64,000 nt of DNA, from the NCBI GenBank assembly GCA_009846685.1, contig VWVY01000003.1:248001-312000 (forward strand), written 5' to 3'. Positions 1-12,062 of the stretch are shown in pieces (position 1 is the first letter of the stretch; every line of letters starts with the position of its first letter). A program made the position numbers and the translations under genes. The stretch comes from Rhizobiales bacterium SYSU XM002 (GTDB taxonomy: Bacteria; Pseudomonadota; Alphaproteobacteria; Rhizobiales; Beijerinckiaceae). The notes below the pieces were generated by a model, which saw only the letters and a list, made by a program, of their open reading frames with translations, was not told the DNA's origin and ran no database searches.

Positions 1-1283
1 TGGAAGATCGGCGCCTCGACGATCTTCGCCACATCAGACGGGTAGGGCGAGGAGCGGGAATAACGCGGATAGGTGGTGAAGCCGATCTGGTTGTTGATGA
101 TGAAATGCACCGAACCGCCGGTGCGGTGGCCCTTGAGGCCGGAAAGGCCGAAGCACTCCGCAACGACGCCCTGACCCGCAAAGGCCGCATCGCCGTGCAG
201 CAGCAGCGGCATCACCGCGCGACGGTCTTCCGGCGGGCAGCCGACCTGATCCTGCTTCGCGCGCACCTTGCCGAGCACGACCGGGTTGACGATCTCGAGA
301 TGCGAGGGGTTCGGCGTCAGCGAAAGATGGACGCGGTTGCCGTCGAACTCCCGATCGGAGGAGGCGCCGAGGTGATACTTCACGTCGCCCGAGCCTTCGA
401 CATCGTCGGGCGCGAAGGAACCGCCCTTGAATTCATGGAACAGCGCGCGATGGGTCTTGCCCATCACCTGCGTCAGCACGTTGAGGCGGCCGCGATGGGC
501 CATGCCGAGCACGATTTCCTGGCAGCCGAGGTTGCCGCCACGCTTGATGATCTGCTCCAGCGCCGGAATGAGGCTCTCGCCGCCATCAAGTCCGAAGCGC
601 TTGGTACCGGTGAACTTGACGTCGAGAAACTTCTCGAAGCCTTCCGCCTCGACAAGCTTGTTGAGGATCGCGCGCTTGCCCTCGCGGGTGAAGGTGATCT
701 CCTTGTCCGGCCCCTCGATGCGCTCCTGAAGCCAGCTCTTCGCAGCCGGATCGGAGATATGCATGAATTCGTAGCCGATCGTCTCGCAGTAGGTGCGGCG
801 CAGGATCGTCAGCATCTGGCGGATGGTGGCGAACTCGAGCCCGAGCACATGATCGATGAAGATCTTGCGGTCCCAGTCGGCTTCAGTGAAGCCGTAGGAC
901 GAGGGATGCAGTTCCTCGTGGTCCTTGCGCGGCTCGATCCCCAGCGGATCGAGATTGGCGTGAAGATGTCCGCGCATCCGATAGGCGCGGATCATCATCA
1001 GGGCATGGACGGAATCTCGCGCGGCACGCTGAAGATCGGCTTCCGACAGCACCGAACCCTTGGCCTCGGCCTTGCCCTTGAGCTTGTCGCCAACGGCTTT
1101 CTCGATCGCGGCCCAGTCACCGTCGAGCGCCGAGATCAACTCGCCCTTCGCCGCAACCGGCCAGTTCTGCCGCTTCCATGACGGCGCGGGGGTCGCATCG
1201 CCCGAAATCGATTCGAGATAGGCGGCGGAGGAGCCGACCAGAGCGGAGAGATCTTCGGAATTGGTGTCGAAATCGCGATCCAT
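1..1283 (-). CDS. sucA: 2-oxoglutarate dehydrogenase E1 component, N-terminal part (cut by window edge)
   Basis: Thiamine-diphosphate E1 subunit of the 2-oxoglutarate dehydrogenase complex, which decarboxylates 2-oxoglutarate in the TCA cycle. About 427 N-terminal residues are visible; the family is close to 1000 residues, so the rest lies left of the window. Seen in the translation are the E1 landmarks RMRGHLHANLDPLG, GCQEIVLGMAHRGRLNVL and HLGASSDREFDG. The start chosen is ATG at 1281-1283 (MDRDFDTNSEDL). It follows sucD on the same strand after a 143-bp gap that holds a strong hairpin. The order mdh-sucC-sucD-sucA is the usual alphaproteobacterial TCA operon. Confidence 0.95.
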   Translation of the reverse strand, partial: MDRDFDTNSEDLSALVGSSAAYLESISGDATPAPSWKRQNWPVAAKGELISALDGDWAAIEKAVGDKLKGKAEAKGSVLSEADLQRAARDSVHALMMIRAYRMRGHLHANLDPLGIEPRKDHEELHPSSYGFTEADWDRKIFIDHVLGLEFATIRQMLTILRRTYCETIGYEFMHISDPAAKSWLQERIEGPDKEITFTREGKRAILNKLVEAEGFEKFLDVKFTGTKRFGLDGGESLIPALEQIIKRGGNLGCQEIVLGMAHRGRLNVLTQVMGKTHRALFHEFKGGSFAPDDVEGSGDVKYHLGASSDREFDGNRVHLSLTPNPSHLEIVNPVVLGKVRAKQDQVGCPPEDRRAVMPLLLHGDAAFAGQGVVAECFGLSGLKGHRTGGSVHFIINNQIGFTTYPRYSRSSPYPSDVAKIVEAPIF

Positions 1284-1364
1284 GGCTTTGACCTTGAAGT
1301 CCTTCTGGTGCCCTGCCCGATTCACACCGCCCTGGATTGTTCCGGGCGGCTTGTGGTTCTTGAA

Positions 1365-1390
1365 CGCGGGCGGGAATTGATCCGCCCGCG
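1365..1390 (-). other. Hairpin between sucD and sucA
   Basis: Inverted repeat with 9-bp GC arms (CGCGGGCGG and CCGCCCGCG) around an 8-nt loop, in the sucD-sucA spacer. No T-run follows on the minus strand, so it looks like an mRNA-processing or stabilising hairpin rather than a terminator. The role is inferred. Confidence 0.45.
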
Positions 1391-1426
1391 ATAGAGGCGC
1401 CGATTGCGCGCCATTACGTCACGGCA

Positions 1427-2314
1427 TCACTTGCCCTTCAGCACGTCGACAAGCGTCTTGCCGAGGCGCGCCGGCGACGGCGAGACGCGGATGCCCGCGG
1501 CTTCCATCGCCGCGATCTTGTCCTCGGCGCCACCCTTGCCGCCCGAGATGATCGCGCCGGCATGGCCCATACGGCGGCCTGGAGGCGCCGTGCGACCGGC
1601 GATGAAGCCAACCATCGGCTTCTTGCGGCCACGCTTCGCCTCGTCCTTGATGAACTGCGCCGCGTCTTCCTCGGCCGAGCCACCGATCTCGCCGATCATG
1701 ATGATCGACTCGGTCTTCGGGTCGGCAAGGAACATCTCAAGCATGTCGATATATTCGGTGCCCTTGACCGGGTCGCCGCCGATACCGACCGCCGTCGTCT
1801 GGCCGAGGCCCTCCACCGTGGTCTGGAACACCGCTTCATAGGTCAATGTGCCGGAACGCGAGACGATTCCGACATTGCCGGGGCGGAAGATATTCGCCGG
1901 CATGATGCCGATCTTCGATTCGCCGGCCGTGACGACGCCGGGGCAGTTCGGACCGATGAGGCGCGACTTCGAACCGTCGAGCGCGCGCTTCACCTTGATC
2001 ATGTCCTGCACCGGAATGCCTTCCGTGATGCAGACGATCAGCGGAATCTCGGCCTGGATGGCCTCGCAGATCGCATCCGCAGCACCCGGCGGGGGCACAT
2101 AGACGACCGAAGCATCGGCGCCGGTCTTCTGGCGCGCCTCGAGCACGGTGTCGAACACCGGCAGGTTGAGGTGGGTCGAGCCACCCTTGCCCGGCGAGGT
2201 GCCGCCGACCATCTTGGTGCCATAGGCGATCGCCTGTTCGGAGTGGAAGGTGCCGTTCTTGCCGGTGAAGCCCTGGCAGATCACCTTGGTGTTCGCATTG
2301 ATGAGAATGGACAT
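1427..2314 (-). CDS. sucD: Succinyl-CoA synthetase (ADP/GDP-forming) alpha subunit
   Basis: Alpha subunit of succinate-CoA ligase, the substrate-level phosphorylation step of the TCA cycle. The 295-residue product opens [18 protein letters not shown], with the CoA-binding Rossmann segment [27 protein letters not shown] near the C terminus carries the phosphohistidine. A GTG at 2335 would add seven residues, but the ATG at 2312-2314 gives the family-typical N terminus and has a purine-rich AGGCAGGGA upstream. It lies directly downstream of sucC, 21 bp from the sucC stop. Confidence 0.97.
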   Translation of the reverse strand: MSILINANTKVICQGFTGKNGTFHSEQAIAYGTKMVGGTSPGKGGSTHLNLPVFDTVLEARQKTGADASVVYVPPPGAADAICEAIQAEIPLIVCITEGIPVQDMIKVKRALDGSKSRLIGPNCPGVVTAGESKIGIMPANIFRPGNVGIVSRSGTLTYEAVFQTTVEGLGQTTAVGIGGDPVKGTEYIDMLEMFLADPKTESIIMIGEIGGSAEEDAAQFIKDEAKRGRKKPMVGFIAGRTAPPGRRMGHAGAIISGGKGGAEDKIAAMEAAGIRVSPSPARLGKTLVDVLKGK

Positions 2315-2335
2315 CGTGGTTTTCCCTGCCTTCAC

Positions 2336-3529
<1,194 letters not shown>

Positions 3530-3614
3530 CGAGAATGCTCCCCCGCATCCGTTGGGCGTCCTTCCCGGCTGCGGCCGGGCTCTTTACGCCATTTGATGAT
3601 GAAACTGACAGAAC

Positions 3615-3636
3615 GGGGCCGGATCACGCCGGCCCC
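3615..3636 (-). other. Hairpin between mdh and sucC
   Basis: Perfect 8-bp arms (GGGGCCGG and CCGGCCCC) around a 6-nt loop, just after the mdh stop codon. On the minus strand it is followed by a weak T-poor tail (GTTCTGTC). It may act as a partial attenuator or a 3'-end stabiliser that lets mdh and suc genes be expressed at different levels. Confidence 0.45.
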
Positions 3637-3652
3637 GCTCGAAAGGCGGCTC

Positions 3653-4955
<1,303 letters not shown>

Positions 4956-5555
4956 CTATTTTCTGACGGATATCGCGCGGATCGCCGCCCGGATTGCCCT
5001 GTCTCGACGCGCATCGCTCGCATTCTCGTCGCTGCCGGCGTCCAGCACTGCCGTCGGATCGCGGAAACGATGGGTCAGGTCGAGAACCAAAGTGCCAAGC
5101 CGCCGGGTATCGCCTCCCTGGAACAGTCGTGTGACGTTCCCTTCCTCGATTATCCGCTCAATGAGGCTTTCGATACGTCGGCGATGGCGCAGCGCCTCGG
5201 TGCCGCTCGTCAAGCCGCCGGCAAGCAGACGGAAAAGCGCGGGGTCCTGCCGGTGTGTTTCAGCGTAAGCGCGCGTCAGCGTAGCAAGGAATCGCTCCAG
5301 CTTGTCATCGGCCGGGTCCGGCCCCTCGACAATATCCTGCAAGCGCAACTCCAGCGGCCGAAGCCAGTCGTTGAGAATGGCATCGACAATGGCGGCCTTG
5401 TCGGCAAAGTAGCGGTAGACATTCGCGTGGCTCATCCCCAGCCGGGCCGCGACTCCGGAAATCCGCATCCTTGCCAGCCCGATCTGCCGGATTTCGGTCA
5501 ACGCCGTCACAAGAATGCGGCCGCGCGTTCCTTCCGGCGCCGGGCCGCCGGTCAT
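4956..5555 (-). CDS. TetR-family transcriptional regulator
   Basis: A 199-residue TetR/AcrR regulator. The N-terminal helix-turn-helix is visible as MRISGVAARLGMSHANVYRYF, followed by DKAAIVDAIL; the C-terminal ligand domain is divergent. The start ATG at 5553-5555 overlaps the zapE stop by 4 bp, so the two are translationally coupled. The ligand and targets are unknown. It need not control zapE; the AT-rich region 3' of it belongs to mdh. Confidence 0.85.
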   Translation of the reverse strand: MTGGPAPEGTRGRILVTALTEIRQIGLARMRISGVAARLGMSHANVYRYFADKAAIVDAILNDWLRPLELRLQDIVEGPDPADDKLERFLATLTRAYAETHRQDPALFRLLAGGLTSGTEALRHRRRIESLIERIIEEGNVTRLFQGGDTRRLGTLVLDLTHRFRDPTAVLDAGSDENASDARRDRAIRAAIRAISVRK

Positions 5556-6733
5556 GTTTCCACCAGCCCGGTCGTATCGCCGCTTGCCTCGCTGTCGAGC
5601 CGCCCGTGCGGCAGGGCAAGGTAACTTTCGGAACGCATTTCGATAAGGCGCGACACCGTCCGGTCGAACTCGAATGCCACATGGCCGGATGGCGCGTGAT
5701 AAAGATCTTGCGGCTCCACCTCCGCCGAGGCGATCAGCTTGACATGGTGCTCGTAGAGAATGTCGATCAGCGTGATGAACCGCTTGGCATCGTTGCGCTT
5801 CTCCGGATCGATGCGCGGAATTCCTTCCAGCACGAGCGTGTGGAAATTCCGGGCAAGCGCGAGGAAATCGACCGATCCAAGTGGCTTCTCGCAGAAATCG
5901 GCGAAAGTGCCGCGCGCGACGCCGCCGGCTGCGATAGGTATGTCCAGAAATCGCCCGCCGAGATCGATCCGGCGCGGCGCCGCGTGCTGCCCCTCCGAGA
6001 GTTCCTCGAACAGCCTGTCGATAGCCGCCTTCGCAGCCGTATCGACAGGCCAATAATAGACCGGATGGCCCTGAAGCTTCTCCAGCCGGTAGTCTGTCCG
6101 CGCATCGAGCCGGACCACCTGCATCTGCTTCTCTATCAGGCCGATGAAGGGCAGGAAGAGCTGACGGTTGAGACCGTTGTGGTAGAGCCGCGACGGTTCG
6201 ACATTCGAAGTCGCGACAATCACCACGCCACGCGCGAACAGGGCCTGAAACAGCCGGCCGAGGATCATCGCATCGGCGATATCCGTCACCGAGAATTCGT
6301 CGAAACAAAGCACCCAGGCTTCATCCGCGAGCTGCTCCGCGACCGGCTGGATCGGATCCTCACCCTTCACCTCGCCCCGTTTCGCCCTTTGACGCCAGTC
6401 GTGAATGCGCGCATGAACATCGGCCATGAAGGCATGAAAATGTGCACGCCGCTTGCGCTGCACATTGAGGCTGTCGTGGAACAGATCGGCCAGCATCGTC
6501 TTGCCACGACCGACGGATCCCCAGAGATACAGGCCGCGGATCGGCTCGGGCGACTCTTTCTTGCCGAAGAGCCAACCGAGCGCCGAGCCCTTCCGCGCAA
6601 GGCGGTGGGCTTCGAGGCGCTCCGTCAGTCGCGCCAGCCGCTCGACGATCTCCTTCTGCGCCGGATCGGCATCAATCCGCCCTTCGGCCACCATGCTGGC
6701 ATAACGCGACGCGATCGGCTGCCCCATTTCCAT
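5552..6733 (-). CDS. zapE: Cell division protein ZapE (AFG1-like ATPase)
   Basis: A 393-residue AFG1/ZapE AAA-type ATPase, reported in E. coli to associate with the Z-ring. Walker A is GSVGRGKT at residues 72-79 and Walker B is in CFDEFSVTDIAD; the arginine-bearing VATSNVEPSRLY and the C-terminal LYEHHVKLIASAEV segment are also present. The family is a common neighbour of mdh/suc genes in alphaproteobacteria. The stop overlaps the start of the downstream tetR by 4 bp. The start is ATG at 6731-6733; a second in-frame ATG lies two codons later. Confidence 0.93.
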   Translation of the reverse strand: MEMGQPIASRYASMVAEGRIDADPAQKEIVERLARLTERLEAHRLARKGSALGWLFGKKESPEPIRGLYLWGSVGRGKTMLADLFHDSLNVQRKRRAHFHAFMADVHARIHDWRQRAKRGEVKGEDPIQPVAEQLADEAWVLCFDEFSVTDIADAMILGRLFQALFARGVVIVATSNVEPSRLYHNGLNRQLFLPFIGLIEKQMQVVRLDARTDYRLEKLQGHPVYYWPVDTAAKAAIDRLFEELSEGQHAAPRRIDLGGRFLDIPIAAGGVARGTFADFCEKPLGSVDFLALARNFHTLVLEGIPRIDPEKRNDAKRFITLIDILYEHHVKLIASAEVEPQDLYHAPSGHVAFEFDRTVSRLIEMRSESYLALPHGRLDSEASGDTTGLVET

Positions 6734-6998
6734 CCCGCAAGGCTCGTCCTATCCGCGTTGTCTGGCACGGGGCGCCGGTTTGGACAAGCGAAAGCAGGGT
6801 CGGGAAAACGAAACCGGCTATGCAATTTCAACCGGGTAAACTTTTCTGTATGCGAAAATCGCAAGGCGGCTGATTCTTTGCCACGGTTCTGACAAAAGGA
6901 ACATATATTGCATCGCAGCAAGAACGAATGAATCAGCCGGGCAGGCCTGCTCCAGAATCTTGGCAGCGCTCCGGCAACCGAAAGTCAGGAACAGGGCC

Positions 6999-7595
6999 AT
7001 GCCCAGAGCCAGTCTCGACCGTTTGAGCTATCGAAAGCTCCAGATGACGGACCACGATGCCTTCGAGGCACACCTGCTGTCGCTCGACGCCGAAAGCCGC
7101 CGCAGCCGTTTTGGTATGGCGACGAGCGATGCCTTCATCCGGCAATATGCCTCCCGTTGCATCACTTTGAACGCGATCATTCACGGTGCCTTCCTTGGTG
7201 ACACGCTCGTGGGCGTCGCCGAGCTGCGCCCGATCGGTGATTTCTTCGTCGGCGAGGCGGAACTGGCCTTTTCGGTCTCCAGCGAATGGCGCAACTGCGG
7301 GATCGGCACCAATCTCTTTGCGCGCGCGCTCCGCTCGGCCCGCAACCGGGGCTTCAGCCGCCTCTACATGACCTGTTTGAAGAACAACGCGCCGATGCGT
7401 GGGTTGGCTCGCAAGTTCGCGGCGGAGATCATGCTCGAGCTGGACGAATCGGTAGCGCTGGTCGAGGCGCCGCGCCGCACGATCGTCTCGCTCCTGCGCG
7501 AAGCGATCGACGACGCCGCCGCGCTCACCAATCTCGCCTTCGATTTCCAGAAGCGGGCTTTCCTGCCGCGCCGGTCACAGGTGCGCCCCGGCTGA
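6999..7595 (+). CDS. GNAT-family N-acetyltransferase
   Basis: A 198-residue protein with a GNAT fold. The acetyl-CoA pyrophosphate-binding loop appears as SEWRNCGIGTNLFARAL, preceded by the beta-strand AELAFSV and followed by LYMTCLKNNAPMRGLARKFA. A TTG at 6960 would add 13 residues, but the ATG at 6999 has AGGAACAGG just upstream and is preferred. It is divergent from zapE across about 265 bp. The acceptor substrate is unknown. Confidence 0.8.
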   Translation: MPRASLDRLSYRKLQMTDHDAFEAHLLSLDAESRRSRFGMATSDAFIRQYASRCITLNAIIHGAFLGDTLVGVAELRPIGDFFVGEAELAFSVSSEWRNCGIGTNLFARALRSARNRGFSRLYMTCLKNNAPMRGLARKFAAEIMLELDESVALVEAPRRTIVSLLREAIDDAAALTNLAFDFQKRAFLPRRSQVRPG

Positions 7596-7648
7596 CATGT
7601 GGTTGTCCGGCGCGAACAGCCACGCCGGACGTTCACAAACACGCAGTG

Positions 7649-8299
7649 TTATTTCGACAGGGTAACCGGAGCGCCGGATTTCGCGGTTGCACCGCTGTAG
7701 TTTTGCCCACCGGCCTGCCGCAGGCGAGCAACGACGCCGCCACCGGGCTCATAAAGAATAACCTCGGAACCGGCCAACTCCCACGCATTGACGCGCTGGA
7801 GTTCCTTGGACTGGCAACCGCTCGTGCCCGCGCCGTAAAGATCGAGTTTCGGCGCACTCGAAAGCGTGATCCGGCACTTCGCGCCTGAACTCTCGGAGAC
7901 CGACCAGTTGCCGATAAGCCCGGTGCGGGACGGTGCGGCCGGAGCCGCCGGCACAGCGGGCGCCGTCGCGGTCTGCGGCGGTGGATTGCGCGGCGCATTG
8001 AGCCCCGGCGCGCCGGGAGCGGTCGCGACGCCACCGGTCTGGCCCGGCGCTGGTAGGGACGGGTCGATCGGAGCGTTGCCCGCGGACGACGCGCCCGGTG
8101 GCGGCGGAAGCGACGAGGATTCGACGGAACTCGACGGCGCCGGCGTCAGCGGCGGCGGTGCGGGGGGCGGTGCTGTCGGTGCGGGCGGTGCGCGATAGCC
8201 TGAGTCCGACAGGAGCGAACCAAGCCTCGAACTCGATTCGCAGGCCGCAAGCGACAGGGCCAGCGGCGCCAGCACGACCCATTTCATGCGCGAAACCAT
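7649..8299 (-). CDS. Lipoprotein with AprI/Inh-type protease-inhibitor domain
   Basis: A 216-residue putative outer-membrane lipoprotein. The signal sequence ends in lipobox LAAC with Cys20, counted from ATG 8299; an internal ATG at 8287 is an equally possible start. Residues about 30-125 form a low-complexity Pro/Ala/Ser/Gly linker. The C-terminal 90 residues (IGNWSVSESSGAKCRITLSS to SGAPVTLSK) resemble the small beta-barrel inhibitors of serralysin metalloproteases, with the typical W and paired cysteines. No serralysin gene is present in the window. The family assignment is moderately sure; the function is inferred. Confidence 0.65.
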   Translation of the reverse strand: MVSRMKWVVLAPLALSLAACESSSRLGSLLSDSGYRAPPAPTAPPPAPPPLTPAPSSSVESSSLPPPPGASSAGNAPIDPSLPAPGQTGGVATAPGAPGLNAPRNPPPQTATAPAVPAAPAAPSRTGLIGNWSVSESSGAKCRITLSSAPKLDLYGAGTSGCQSKELQRVNAWELAGSEVILYEPGGGVVARLRQAGGQNYSGATAKSGAPVTLSK

Positions 8300-8427
8300 A
8301 CCCCGTCACCCTTGTCCGATATCGGCGCCAAAGTCCCCACCCGGCGCGGAAATTTCAATAAGCAGCGAATATTATCGCTAAGAGACATGAATAAGGCGTG
8401 ACTTGGGCGTTTGGCTGCCGTTCCAGC

Positions 8428-8453
8428 AAAAAGGCCACCCGGAGGCAGCCTTT
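8428..8453 (-). terminator. Terminator of the sdhCDAB operon
   Basis: Hairpin with arms AAAGGC and GCCTTT, read on the minus strand with a T-run after the second arm, about 20 bp past the sdhB stop. Confidence 0.65.
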
Positions 8454-8472
8454 CGGTTGTCGATCCGCGGGC

Positions 8473-9249
8473 TTAGACCTGCCGCGCGACCATCATCTTC
8501 TTGATCTCGGCGATCGCCTTGGCTGGGTTGAGACCCTTCGGGCAGGCATTCGAGCAGTTCATGATGGTGTGGCAGCGGTAGAGGCGGAACGGGTCTTCCA
8601 GATTGTCGAGTCGGTCTCCGGTTGCCTCGTCACGGCTATCGATCAGCCAGCGATACGCCTGAAGCAGGGCCGCCGGGCCAAGGTAACGGTCGCCATTCCA
8701 CCAGTAGCTCGGGCAGGAGGTCGAGCAGCAGGCGCACAGGATGCACTCGTAGAGCCCGTCGAGCAGATCGCGATCCTGCGGCGACTGACGCCACTCCTTT
8801 TCGGGAGCCGGGGTGTCGGTCTTGAGCCACGGCTCGATCGAGGCGTGCTGGGCATAAAAGCGCGTCAGGTCCGGCACCAGATCCTTCACCACCGGCATGT
8901 GCGGCAGCGGGTAGATCTTGATCGTGCCGGAAATCTCGTCCATGCCCTTGGTGCAAGCAAGGGTGTTGAGCCCGTCGATGTTCATCGCGCATGAACCGCA
9001 GATCCCTTCGCGGCACGAACGGCGGAAAGTCAGAGTCGGATCGACCTTGTTCTTGATCCAGAGGATCGCGTCGAGGATCATCGGTCCGCAATCGTCGAGA
9101 TCGACGAAGTAGGTATCCATGCGCGGGTTCGACTCCCCATCAGGATCCCAGCGGTAGATCTTGAATTCGCGGACGTTATTGCCCGCCGGCTTCGGCCAGG
9201 TCTTGCCCTCGGTGAGGCGGGAATTCTTGGGAAGATTGAACTCGGCCAT
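8473..9249 (-). CDS. sdhB: Succinate dehydrogenase iron-sulfur subunit
   Basis: The 258-residue electron-transfer subunit of complex II. It has the N-terminal plant-type [2Fe-2S] motif [15 protein letters not shown] with the distal cysteine in NTLAC. The C-terminal [4Fe-4S]/[3Fe-4S] cysteines are in [12 protein letters not shown] and [11 protein letters not shown]. The start is ATG at 9247-9249 ([11 protein letters not shown]), one base after the sdhA stop, and is preferred over an upstream start that adds 12 basic residues. It is last in the operon and followed by a terminator. Confidence 0.97.
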   Translation of the reverse strand: MAEFNLPKNSRLTEGKTWPKPAGNNVREFKIYRWDPDGESNPRMDTYFVDLDDCGPMILDAILWIKNKVDPTLTFRRSCREGICGSCAMNIDGLNTLACTKGMDEISGTIKIYPLPHMPVVKDLVPDLTRFYAQHASIEPWLKTDTPAPEKEWRQSPQDRDLLDGLYECILCACCSTSCPSYWWNGDRYLGPAALLQAYRWLIDSRDEATGDRLDNLEDPFRLYRCHTIMNCSNACPKGLNPAKAIAEIKKMMVARQV

Positions 9250-9250
9250 C

Positions 9251-11092
9251 TTAGAACTTGCGCTCCTTCGGGGCGATCTTCGCATCCGGCATCTCGCCGG
9301 TCAGGGTCTGGGTGTGCACCGCGCGGTAGGAGAGCGCGACCTTGCCGTCTTCGCCGACGCGCGAGATCGTATGCTTGCGCCAGTTCTCGTCATCACGCTT
9401 GGCGAAATCCTCGCGCGCGTGGGCACCGCGGCTCTCGGTGCGGGCCTCGGCGCCGTAAACGGTCGCGATGGCGTTGATCATCAGGTTCTCGAATTCGAGC
9501 GTCTCGACGAGATCCGAGTTCCACACGAGCGAACGGTCCGAGACCTTGATATCGGCCTTCTCGGCCCAGACCTTGCTCATCCGCTCGCAGCCCTGCTTGA
9601 GGGTCGGGCCGTCACGGAACACCGCCACGTCTTCCTGCATCGCGCGCTGCATTTTCAGGCGCAGGTCGGAGGTGGGCGTCGCGCCATTGGCGTTGCGGGC
9701 CTTGTCGAGGCGGGAGAGGATCAGCTCGTCCTGCTTCGAATTGATGGCCGGGATCGCGGCCTTGCGGTCGAGCACCTGCCCGGCGCGGATCGAGGCCGCG
9801 CGGCCGAACACCACGAGGTCAATCAGTGAGTTCGAGCCGAGGCGGTTCGCGCCATGCACCGACGCGCAGCCGGCTTCGCCGACCGCCATCAGGCCCGGAA
9901 CCACGGCATCCTCGTTGCCGGCGGCGGGGTTGAGCACCTCACCCCAGTAGTTCGTGGGGATGCCACCCATGTTGTAATGGACGGTCGGGATCACCGGGAT
10001 CGGCTCCTTGGTGAGGTCCACGCCGGCGAAAATCTTGGCGCTTTCCGAAATACCCGGCAGACGGGCGTGGAGGATCGCCGGATCGAGATGGTCGAGGTGC
10101 AGGAAGATGTGGTCGTTGTTCTTGCCGACGCCGCGTCCTTCGCGCACCTCCATGGTCATGCAGCGCGAGACGAAGTCACGCGGCGCGAGATCCTTGTAGG
10201 TCGGGGCATAGCGCTCCATGAAGCGCTCGCCGGCGGAATTGGTGAGATAACCTCCCTCGCCGCGCGCGCCCTCGGTGATGAGGCAGCCCGAACCATAGAT
10301 GCCGGTGGGGTGGAACTGCACGAATTCCATGTCCTGAAGCGGCAAGCCGGCGCGGGCGACCATGCCGCCGCCGTCACCCGTACAGGTGTGGGCCGAAGTC
10401 GCCGAGAAATAGGCACGGCCATAACCACCCGTTGCCAGCACCACGAGCTTGGCGCGGAAGCGATGGATCGTGCCGTCGTCGAGCTTCCAGGCCATCACGC
10501 CCTGGCAGGCGCCGTCATCGCCCATGATGAGGTCGAGCGCGAAATACTCGATGAAGAACTCGGCCTTGTTGCGCAGGCTCTGGCCGTAGAGCGTGTGCAG
10601 GATCGCGTGGCCGGTCCGGTCGGCCGCGGCGCAGGTGCGCTGGACCGGCGGGCCTTCGCCGTATTCGGTCGTGTGGCCACCGAAGGGGCGCTGGTAGATC
10701 TTGCCTTCCTCGGTACGCGAGAACGGCACGCCGTAATGCTCCAGCTCGTAAACCGCCGCTGGGGCCTCGCGCGCGAGGTATTCCATTGCGTCGTTGTCAC
10801 CGAGCCAGTCCGAGCCCTTCACGGTGTCGAACATGTGCCACTGCCACGAATCCGGCCCCATATTGGCCAGCGAGGCGGCGATGCCACCCTGCGCCGCCAC
10901 CGTGTGCGAGCGGGTGGGGAACACCTTGGTGATGCAGGCGGTGCGCAGACCCTGTTCGGCCATGCCGAGGGTCGCGCGCAGACCGGCGCCGCCGGCGCCG
11001 ACAACCACCACGTCGTAGGCGTGATCGACGATCGGATAGGCGCGGCCACCGATGGAAACCGTATTCGCCGAGGAAGTGCCGGAACTTGCCAT
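9251..11092 (-). CDS. sdhA: Succinate dehydrogenase flavoprotein subunit
   Basis: A 613-residue FAD subunit that oxidises succinate to fumarate and passes electrons to SdhB. Visible motifs are the dinucleotide fold [19 protein letters not shown], the histidyl-FAD segment [14 protein letters not shown], the active-site segment [15 protein letters not shown] and the substrate-capping [19 protein letters not shown]. Normal length. It lies 17 bp after sdhD. Confidence 0.98.
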   Translation of the reverse strand: MASSGTSSANTVSIGGRAYPIVDHAYDVVVVGAGGAGLRATLGMAEQGLRTACITKVFPTRSHTVAAQGGIAASLANMGPDSWQWHMFDTVKGSDWLGDNDAMEYLAREAPAAVYELEHYGVPFSRTEEGKIYQRPFGGHTTEYGEGPPVQRTCAAADRTGHAILHTLYGQSLRNKAEFFIEYFALDLIMGDDGACQGVMAWKLDDGTIHRFRAKLVVLATGGYGRAYFSATSAHTCTGDGGGMVARAGLPLQDMEFVQFHPTGIYGSGCLITEGARGEGGYLTNSAGERFMERYAPTYKDLAPRDFVSRCMTMEVREGRGVGKNNDHIFLHLDHLDPAILHARLPGISESAKIFAGVDLTKEPIPVIPTVHYNMGGIPTNYWGEVLNPAAGNEDAVVPGLMAVGEAGCASVHGANRLGSNSLIDLVVFGRAASIRAGQVLDRKAAIPAINSKQDELILSRLDKARNANGATPTSDLRLKMQRAMQEDVAVFRDGPTLKQGCERMSKVWAEKADIKVSDRSLVWNSDLVETLEFENLMINAIATVYGAEARTESRGAHAREDFAKRDDENWRKHTISRVGEDGKVALSYRAVHTQTLTGEMPDAKIAPKERKF

Positions 11093-11109
11093 GTGTATTT
11101 AACTCCCGA

Positions 11110-11505
11110 TCAGCCCGCGAAGCCGATCCTGAGGATCGCGTAGGCGGAGGCGAGCGCAATCGCGACCGCGAAGAAGGTGTTGAACATCAGGAGCACGATC
11201 TTGGTGCCTTCCGAGTGCACGTAATCCTCGATGATAACCTGCATGCCAAGCCGCATGTGGATCGCGGCCGAGGTGATGAAGGCCATGAGCAGGATCGCCG
11301 CCAGCGGATGGCCGACGATCTTCATCGCGCCGGCGTAGTCGGCCTTGGCGAGCATCATCACGATGACGACGAAGGGCACAGTGAGGATCACGTTGGCGAC
11401 CGCGGTGACGCGGCTCTTCCAGAAATGATCGGTGCCAGAGCGCGCGGCGCCGAGCCCGCGGACGCGGGACATCGGGGTGCGGATGGAATGGCTGTTGTTA
11501 TTCAT
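11110..11505 (-). CDS. sdhD: Succinate dehydrogenase membrane anchor subunit
   Basis: A 131-residue hydrophobic anchor with three predicted membrane segments: around ANVILTVPFVVIVMMLA, AAILLMAFITSAAIHMRLGM and LLMFNTFFAVAIALASAYAIL. The AAIHMRLGMQVIIEDYVHSEG stretch is the usual SdhD signature near the heme/quinone site. It is co-transcribed between sdhC and sdhA, with a 10-bp spacer to sdhC. Confidence 0.95.
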   Translation of the reverse strand: MNNNSHSIRTPMSRVRGLGAARSGTDHFWKSRVTAVANVILTVPFVVIVMMLAKADYAGAMKIVGHPLAAILLMAFITSAAIHMRLGMQVIIEDYVHSEGTKIVLLMFNTFFAVAIALASAYAILRIGFAG

Positions 11506-11515
11506 CGTTCCGCCC

Positions 11516-11908
11516 TCAACCCATCAGATAGAAGAACCAGGCCGCAACCGTCAGGCCGAGCGAACCGACCAGCGTCGCCCAGGCGAGCTTGAAGCGCGTT
11601 TCGCGGTCGAGCCCCGCCGCCGTATCCCACACGAAATGGCGGATGCCCCCGAGCATGTGATGGAACAGCGCCCAAGTGTAGCCGAACAGCACGAGCTTGC
11701 CGAAGATCGAGCCGTAAATCGCCTGAACCATCGCGTAGCTCGTCTTGCCCGAGGCCAGCGCCAGCAGCGCAATCACCAGCAGGAGCGTGCCGAAAAACAG
11801 CGCCGCGCCGGTGATCCGATGGACGATCGACATCATCATCGTGATCGTCATCTTGTAGATCTGGAGATGGGGGGAAAGCGGTCGTTCCGCCGGGCCTGTG
11901 CGCGCCAT
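11516..11908 (-). CDS. sdhC: Succinate dehydrogenase cytochrome b556 subunit
   Basis: A 130-residue membrane subunit and first gene of the sdhCDAB operon. The family signature RPLSPHLQIYK is followed by SIVHRITG in the first membrane helix; a second segment holds YTWALFHHMLGGIRHFVWD with candidate heme histidines. Three membrane spans in total. Normal length and start. Confidence 0.96.
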   Translation of the reverse strand: MARTGPAERPLSPHLQIYKMTITMMMSIVHRITGAALFFGTLLLVIALLALASGKTSYAMVQAIYGSIFGKLVLFGYTWALFHHMLGGIRHFVWDTAAGLDRETRFKLAWATLVGSLGLTVAAWFFYLMG

Positions 11909-12000
11909 GCTTCACCTTGTTCAAAATCTGGAACGGATCCAATGAACGATGAGCCGTCCACTAAACCGTTTTGCCGCATTCCGCAATGCAACGGAACTGC

Positions 12001-12025
12001 GACCTTTTGCCAAAAAAGCAAGGTC
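12001..12025 (-). promoter_or_regulatory. Inverted repeat in the sdhC upstream region
   Basis: Arms GACCTT and AAGGTC flank an A-rich 13-nt centre in the 154-bp gap before sdhC. A second, weaker inverted repeat (GCATT...AATGC) lies at 11976-11989. Either could be an operator or part of the sdh leader. No regulator is assigned. Confidence 0.3.
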
Positions 12026-12062
12026 AGTGCATAGATCGCGGCGCGGGCGCGCGGCGGAGATT

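Noticed and set aside
5471-6892. Long plus-strand frame opposite zapE
   Set aside because: zapE has Walker motifs and coupling to tetR; the opposite frame shows only biased composition.
9854-11143. Long plus-strand frame opposite sdhA
   Set aside because: It is an antisense shadow of a clear flavoprotein gene with no recognisable domain.
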